Both the position numbers and the translations under genes were made by a program. Shown here piece after piece: positions 22,754 to 26,574 of a stretch of DNA of 26,574 nt (position 1 is the stretch's first letter; each line of letters begins with the position of its first letter). The DNA comes from an uncultured Lysobacterales bacterium. GTDB taxonomy: Bacteria > Pseudomonadota > Gammaproteobacteria > Xanthomonadales > Xanthomonadaceae. The stretch is taken from contig CAMPJI010000032.1 of the NCBI GenBank assembly GCA_946886865.1, positions 1 through 26,574 on the forward strand, read 5' to 3'. A model generated the notes under the pieces. It did not search any database. It was given only the letters and a program-made list of their open reading frames with translations, and had not been told where the DNA came from.

Positions 22754-24598
22754 TCAGTGGGCACGGCCCAGTTCGATGCCGCCGGCGTCGCGGTGCAACT
22801 GCCGCAGGCGTCGGCCGAGCGCGTCCAGGTTGTCGCGGGTGTCGTCGAGCGCGCGACGCCGCGCGTCCGGCAACGCAGTGCGCGCCGCCTCGCGCAGTCG
22901 CGCGTCCTGCGTGCGCCATTGGCGGGCATGCGCGCTGGCACGGCGGTGGATCGCCTCGCGCTCGTCCTGCTGCGGCAGGCCGTAGCCCCCGGGCGCCATG
23001 GCCGCGGGCCTGGCGAACGCGGCATCCACCTGCATCGCCGCGTGCAGCGCGTCGCGCATGCTGGCGACGTTGCCGTCGCCGCGGGAGCGCCCGAACATCC
23101 GACGCTTCAGCGCGTCGCGCGCGAGTACTTCCTGCTGTCGTAGCGAAGCCTGTTCCAGCACCAGCAGTGCGGCGGCGGCGCGCAGGTCCGCCCCTTCGAT
23201 CCACGGTGCCCGCTGCGCGGGTTGCAGCGCGAACCAGTCCTCGACCCGCTCATACGGCAGCGGCATCCGGGCCGCGGCGGCATCCAGCAATGCCTGGTAG
23301 TGGGTGTCCTGCGACGGGAAGTAATAGCCGAGGCGGATGGCGGTCTCGCGGTCATCCAGTACCGAGGCGTCCGCGATCCCAGCGCGCTGCAGGCGGCGCA
23401 GCAGGCCGGTGGGCGTGATGCTGGAGAGCCCATCGCCCGCCAAACGCGGCACGCCATCGTGCAACAGTTTGTACGTCTCCACCGCGCAGTTGTTGCTGAC
23501 GAAGTAGTAGTCGCCGTCGTAGCTCCAATGCAGCTGCGCGGCGTGCTCCAGCAGGCCCCGGATCTCGGCCGGATCCAGCGCCAGCGGGATCGACTGCAGC
23601 CCGCGCAGCTCCACCGCGGTGTACTCCTCGACCACCTGCGACAGCGGCAGCACGAACAGGCGCGACGGGTAGCCGCCGGTCAGCCCGCGCCAGCTGGAGA
23701 TCTGCACGTCGTCGACGAACGCACGGAACGACAGCACGCGGTGGTGGTCCAGGTCGAGGCGGCAGTCCGGGCCAAGCGCGCGTTCCGGGGCGCACACCAC
23801 CAGCCGCAGCATGCTGTGCCCCCAGCGGCTCATCGGGCGGCTGTTGGCTTCGGCCAGCAGGTAGTCGACCGCATACACGCGGGCCGGGTCCAGCTGGAGC
23901 AGCGGGTCCGACGCGACCGTGGACGGGTCGGTCGCCGTGCCGGAATCCAGGAACGGGAGCCCGGGTGCGCAGGCCGCATTGCGGTCCGGCATGTCGAAGT
24001 GCGCGGCGAAGTGGCGGTGCAGGGCGGGCCGCCGGCAGGCGTACGACGGATCAAGCAGCAGGTGTTCGAGGTTGACCGCGACGAACTCGGCCGGGTCGCT
24101 CAGCTCGTACGGGTCCGGGCTGCGGTCGCGCATCGGGTTGTCGCGGATGCGTCCCGGGCCGAGCACGCGCACCTGCCAGCCGGCGAGGTCCAGCAGGCGC
24201 GGGTCGCGCGACAGCGCGCGGCCGCTGGCGCGCTCGTAGAGGTGGGCAAGCTCGTGGATCAGCGCGGCGCGCGCCGCGCGTCGTCCCTCGTCATCGCCGG
24301 CCGGGGCGGCCATCCAGTCGCCCAGGAGCGTGGCCTGCAGCCGGATGCCACCCGCGAATGCGCGCCCGTGCACATGATCCGGCAGCGCCTCCCATCGCAC
24401 ATGGATGGGAACTTCGAGTCGTTCGCGCCAGCGTGCGGGCAGCCGCGCGCCGACATCGTCGAGCAATGCCTGGCTCGCCGCCGCTTCCCGTGGTGTCAGG
24501 CCGTCGTGTCCGCCGACCAGTTCGAGGGCCGTGCCGGTGGCGGGCAGCGCCGCCAGAAGTGCGGCCGCGACCCGCGCCCGCAGGCGCCGCCCGGTCAC
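22754..24598 (-). CDS. Periplasmic DUF4105 (Lnb-like) protein with N-terminal zincin-like domain
   Basis: A 614-aa exported protein. A signal peptide (about 1-24) is followed by a domain with a metallopeptidase-like zinc motif: HELAH at 115-119 and a conserved acidic segment DPAEFVAVNLEHLL (168-181) that could give the third ligand. The central part (about 245-420) reads as DUF4105: H261 in RWGHSMLR and C371 in VSNNCAVETYKLL are the likely His/Cys catalytic pair of this papain-like fold. The C-terminal 150 residues are helical and Arg/Ala-rich. DUF4105 includes the Bacteroides lipoprotein N-acyltransferase Lnb; here there are no extra membrane helices, so that activity should not be assumed. 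The start is a GTG at 24598 overlapping the DUF2388 stop (GTGA), indicating a coupled two-gene operon. Confidence 0.85.
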   Translation of the reverse strand: MTGRRLRARVAAALLAALPATGTALELVGGHDGLTPREAAASQALLDDVGARLPARWRERLEVPIHVRWEALPDHVHGRAFAGGIRLQATLLGDWMAAPAGDDEGRRAARAALIHELAHLYERASGRALSRDPRLLDLAGWQVRVLGPGRIRDNPMRDRSPDPYELSDPAEFVAVNLEHLLLDPSYACRRPALHRHFAAHFDMPDRNAACAPGLPFLDSGTATDPSTVASDPLLQLDPARVYAVDYLLAEANSRPMSRWGHSMLRLVVCAPERALGPDCRLDLDHHRVLSFRAFVDDVQISSWRGLTGGYPSRLFVLPLSQVVEEYTAVELRGLQSIPLALDPAEIRGLLEHAAQLHWSYDGDYYFVSNNCAVETYKLLHDGVPRLAGDGLSSITPTGLLRRLQRAGIADASVLDDRETAIRLGYYFPSQDTHYQALLDAAAARMPLPYERVEDWFALQPAQRAPWIEGADLRAAAALLVLEQASLRQQEVLARDALKRRMFGRSRGDGNVASMRDALHAAMQVDAAFARPAAMAPGGYGLPQQDEREAIHRRASAHARQWRTQDARLREAARTALPDARRRALDDTRDNLDALGRRLRQLHRDAGGIELGRAH

Positions 24599-24912
24599 AG
24601 CGCCAGGATGGCCCGCGCCAGTTGCAGGTCGTCAGCGTGCTGCGCGTCCTCGCGCGTTTCGCGCAGGTGGCGCAGCGCGGCCTCCAGGCGGGCGCCACGG
24701 ATCACGCCATCGGTGGCGACGAAACGCGCGGCGTCGTCGCGGGCCTGCAGCACGACCTTGTCGTCGCCGGAGGTGCTGCCCGACGACGCCGACGACCCGG
24801 CGGCGGACGAGCCGGCGGAACTGCCGGCAAAGCTCGACGCCAGTGCCGATGCGGTCGGCAGGGCGAACAGGGCGAGGACGAGCGGGGCAGTCAGGCGGGC
24901 GGCGCGGGTCAT
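24595..24912 (-). CDS. Small secreted DUF2388 family protein
   Basis: A 105-aa protein with a signal peptide (about 1-25, LVLALFALPTASALA). It carries a Ser/Ala/Gly repeat region (SSFAGSSAGSSAAGSSASS, 26-44), and then the conserved block DDKVVLQARDDAARFVATDG ending in RGARLEAALRHLR and LARAILAL. This is the DUF2388 (TIGR02448) pattern best known from pseudomonads; no function is established. The ATG at 24912 is chosen for the signal peptide; the frame is open to 25176 but that part is Arg-rich and not protein-like. It is the first gene of a two-gene operon with the DUF4105 gene, overlapping it by four bases, so the two products probably act together in the periplasm. Confidence 0.82.
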   Translation of the reverse strand: MTRAARLTAPLVLALFALPTASALASSFAGSSAGSSAAGSSASSGSTSGDDKVVLQARDDAARFVATDGVIRGARLEAALRHLRETREDAQHADDLQLARAILAL

Positions 24913-25211
24913 GGCGGGTCTCGTTCGATGGGCGGCGGGGGCCTTACAGGCCGGGAAGGGTACCGGCCCGTCGTTGCGTCGTCCCTGAACATGCGCACGG
25001 AACAGCGCGTTCGCTCCCTGATGCGCGAACCGCGTGTGCGCAAGCCGGCGGGCGGAACCGGACAGGCGCCGTGCCGCGAGATCGATGCGGTGAGCGCGCT
25101 GAGCAGGAACTGGAGTGCGACCGTGGAGGCTCCGGCGATCAACTGGGGCCTTGACGGCTGCATCGGCGCGCCCCATCTGGGGATTCCAGAGACTGAGTTC
25201 CGGAGACGACC
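24913..25211. other. Divergent intergenic region, DUF2388 to ybiI
   Basis: These 299 bp contain no gene I can support. A 6-bp inverted repeat (ggccgg / ccggcc) lies near 24952-24971. No clear promoter is visible for either side. Confidence 0.4.
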
Positions 25212-25478
25212 ATGGCCACCGGTTGGGCCGGCGACGGCGCCGTGCAGGACCAGATCGACGCGACCGTGAAGGACGCGATCAAGCGCGCGCGCAGCCAGCT
25301 CCGGGAGGGGCCGGGACTCGAACATTGCGAAGCGTGCGACGCGGAGATCCCCGAGGCCCGCCGGAAGGCGGTCCCGGGCGTGCGCCTGTGTGTCGCCTGC
25401 CAGGAGGCGCATGACCGCGAGGAAGCCGGCGCGAGCGGTTACAACCGCCGCGGCAGCAAGGACAGCCAGTTGCGCTGA
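25212..25478 (+). CDS. ybiI: DksA/TraR-type C4 zinc-finger protein YbiI
   Basis: An 88-aa cytoplasmic protein, the same length as E. coli YbiI as I remember it and with the same ending (GYNRRGSKDSQLR). The zinc finger is C39-x2-C42 ... C60-x2-C63 (CEACDAEIPEARR, then VPGVRLCVACQ). The N-terminal half is a short helical region. The family resembles the zinc-finger part of DksA but lacks its long coiled coil, so transcription effects like those of DksA are not assured. The ATG at 25212 has GGAG six bases upstream, one of the best ribosome-binding sites in the window. It is convergent with the oxidoreductase gene, 18 bp apart. Confidence 0.93.
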   Translation: MATGWAGDGAVQDQIDATVKDAIKRARSQLREGPGLEHCEACDAEIPEARRKAVPGVRLCVACQEAHDREEAGASGYNRRGSKDSQLR

Positions 25479-25496
25479 AGATCGAAGGGCGGGGCG

Positions 25497-26574
25497 TCAG
25501 GGTCCGCCGAACGCCTGTCGCTCGTCCGCGTTGAGGTCCAGCGTCATGGCGCGGCCGTCGCGCGCCGAAGCGATCGCCGCTTCCAGCGCCGCCATCACCC
25601 CGACGGCCTGGTCCGGCGTCACGGGGTTGGGCGCGCCGTCGAGCAGGGCCGATGCAATGCCGCGGTAGTACCGGGACTGGTCGCCGGTGACGGTGGGCAG
25701 GGTCCGTGGGATGCCGTCGCCAGCGAAGTGGATCGGGGCATCCGGATCCGCGCCCCAGTCCGGGTCGCCCGGTCGCAGGCCCGACGCCAGTTGCTGCTCC
25801 TGCAGGTCGCTGCCGTGCTTGACGACGCTGCCGCGGTCGCCGTGCAGCAGGAAGCGTGGGCCGCCGCCGGCCGCGACCATTCCCGCTTGCAGGATCGCGC
25901 GCGCCGGGCCGAACTCCAGCACGACGTGCGCCCAGTCCACCGCGCCCGCGCCGTCGCGTTGTCGAGCGAATGACGCCTGCACCCGCTCGGGCACACCCAT
26001 CAGGCATAGCGCCTGGTCGACCAGGTGCGGCCCCAGGTCCCACCAGACACCGCCCGCACCGTCGTCGCGCTCGCGCCAGCGGTCGCGGACCTCCGGACGG
26101 AAGCGCTCGAATCGCGACTCCAGATGCAGTGGGCGGCCGACAAGGCCGGTGTCGACCGCCTGACGCAGCGCGAGGAAGTCGCTGTCCCAGCGCCGGTTCT
26201 GGAAAACCGACAGCAGGCATCCCGTGTGCACCGCCAGGTCGCGCAGCGCGCGCGCTTCAGCCAGCGACAGGGTGAAGGGCTTGTCCACGACGACATGCTT
26301 GCCGGCCTCCAGTGCGGCACGGGCGAGGGGTGCATGGCTGTCGTGCGGGCTGGCGACGACCACCAGGTCGATGTCCGGGTGCGCCAGCGCGACATCGGGC
26401 GCCACCACGTCGACGTTCGGCAGCCGGGTGCGCACCGCCTCCGCGCGGGCTGCGTCGCGGGTTGCGATCATGCGCAGCGCCAACCGTGGCTCGGCCTCGA
26501 TCAGCGGTGCGTGGAACACGCGTCCCGCCAGGCCATAGCCGATCAGGGCGACGCGGACGGGCGGGGTCGTGGGG
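25497..26574 (-). CDS. Gfo/Idh/MocA family oxidoreductase (5' end outside window)
   Basis: An NAD(P)-dependent oxidoreductase, cut by the window edge: the frame is open to 26574 with no plausible start. The visible N-terminus PTTPPVRVALIGYGLAG holds the GxGxxG dinucleotide-binding motif (the third Gly being replaced by a small-residue variant, GYGLAG), followed by FHAPLI. The family motif for the catalytic lysine is VVVDKPFTLS, and ASPHDSHAPLA precedes it. NRRWDSDFLALR and WWDLGPHLVDQALCLMG are typical of the YdgJ-like subgroup. The substrate, probably a sugar or polyol derivative, is unknown. A GTG at 26519 begins after the nucleotide-binding motif and is not the start. Confidence 0.92.
   Translation of the reverse strand, partial: PTTPPVRVALIGYGLAGRVFHAPLIEAEPRLALRMIATRDAARAEAVRTRLPNVDVVAPDVALAHPDIDLVVVASPHDSHAPLARAALEAGKHVVVDKPFTLSLAEARALRDLAVHTGCLLSVFQNRRWDSDFLALRQAVDTGLVGRPLHLESRFERFRPEVRDRWRERDDGAGGVWWDLGPHLVDQALCLMGVPERVQASFARQRDGAGAVDWAHVVLEFGPARAILQAGMVAAGGGPRFLLHGDRGSVVKHGSDLQEQQLASGLRPGDPDWGADPDAPIHFAGDGIPRTLPTVTGDQSRYYRGIASALLDGAPNPVTPDQAVGVMAALEAAIASARDGRAMTLDLNADERQAFGGP

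Noticed and set aside
23222..24988. Long plus-strand frame opposite the DUF4105 gene
   Set aside because: Arg/Gln-rich, with no recognisable domain, wholly antisense to a well-supported gene.
1..26574. Mobile elements, CRISPR arrays, tRNA or rRNA genes
   Set aside because: No transposase or integrase motif, no spaced direct repeats, no tRNA cloverleaf or rRNA-like sequence was seen on either strand.

Overview
The window is about 26.6 kb of very GC-rich bacterial chromosome, packed with genes on both strands. I infer a gamma-proteobacterium of the Xanthomonadaceae/Lysobacteraceae, of the Lysobacter, Luteimonas or Xanthomonas kind. The grounds are base composition, gene style (many GGDEF sensor proteins, an M13 peptidase, HDOD and MCP proteins) and several short uncharacterised lipoproteins. 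No rRNA, tRNA, CRISPR array, transposase, integrase or phage gene was seen, so this looks like ordinary chromosome and not an island. The left edge is a C26 homopolymer that may be an assembly or sequencing artefact. The right edge cuts an oxidoreductase gene.

Layout. 193-1788: a GAF protein with a dead GGDEF domain and a small lipoprotein, both on minus. 2032-4170: a two-module VOC/PhnB-like protein and a DUF418 membrane protein, both on plus. 4186-5920: a divergent pair, an RsuA/RluF-type pseudouridine synthase and an M14-type zinc carboxypeptidase-like protein. 5990-8162: two divergent PAS-GGDEF diguanylate cyclases, both with an inhibitory-site RxxD. 8296-9916: a glutaminase convergent with, and overlapping, a SAM methyltransferase. 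10207-12321: a secreted M13 metallopeptidase with a TTG start and a clear terminator. 12561-13730: a membrane-anchored HDOD protein.

13792-17826 is the least explained part. It holds a small lipoprotein, a 2-TM mini-protein, a polytopic membrane protein, and a tight three-gene operon of single-TM proteins with related extracytoplasmic beta-rich domains. The first of these three probably starts at a CTG codon. 18032-22723: an MscS channel, a GAF-GGDEF cyclase and a methyl-accepting chemotaxis protein with a candidate sigma-28 promoter. 22754-24912: a DUF2388 secreted protein gene overlapping a gene for a zincin-like + DUF4105 protein. 25212-26574: a YbiI-type zinc-finger protein and a 5'-truncated Gfo/Idh/MocA oxidoreductase.

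Functional theme. Three intact and one degenerate GGDEF proteins, an HDOD protein and an MCP make this a signalling-rich stretch (c-di-GMP and motility), but the genes are not one operon. The best candidates for something undescribed are the membrane-anchored trio with its neighbours, and the DUF2388/DUF4105 pair. All family assignments come from reading motifs; no database search was run.
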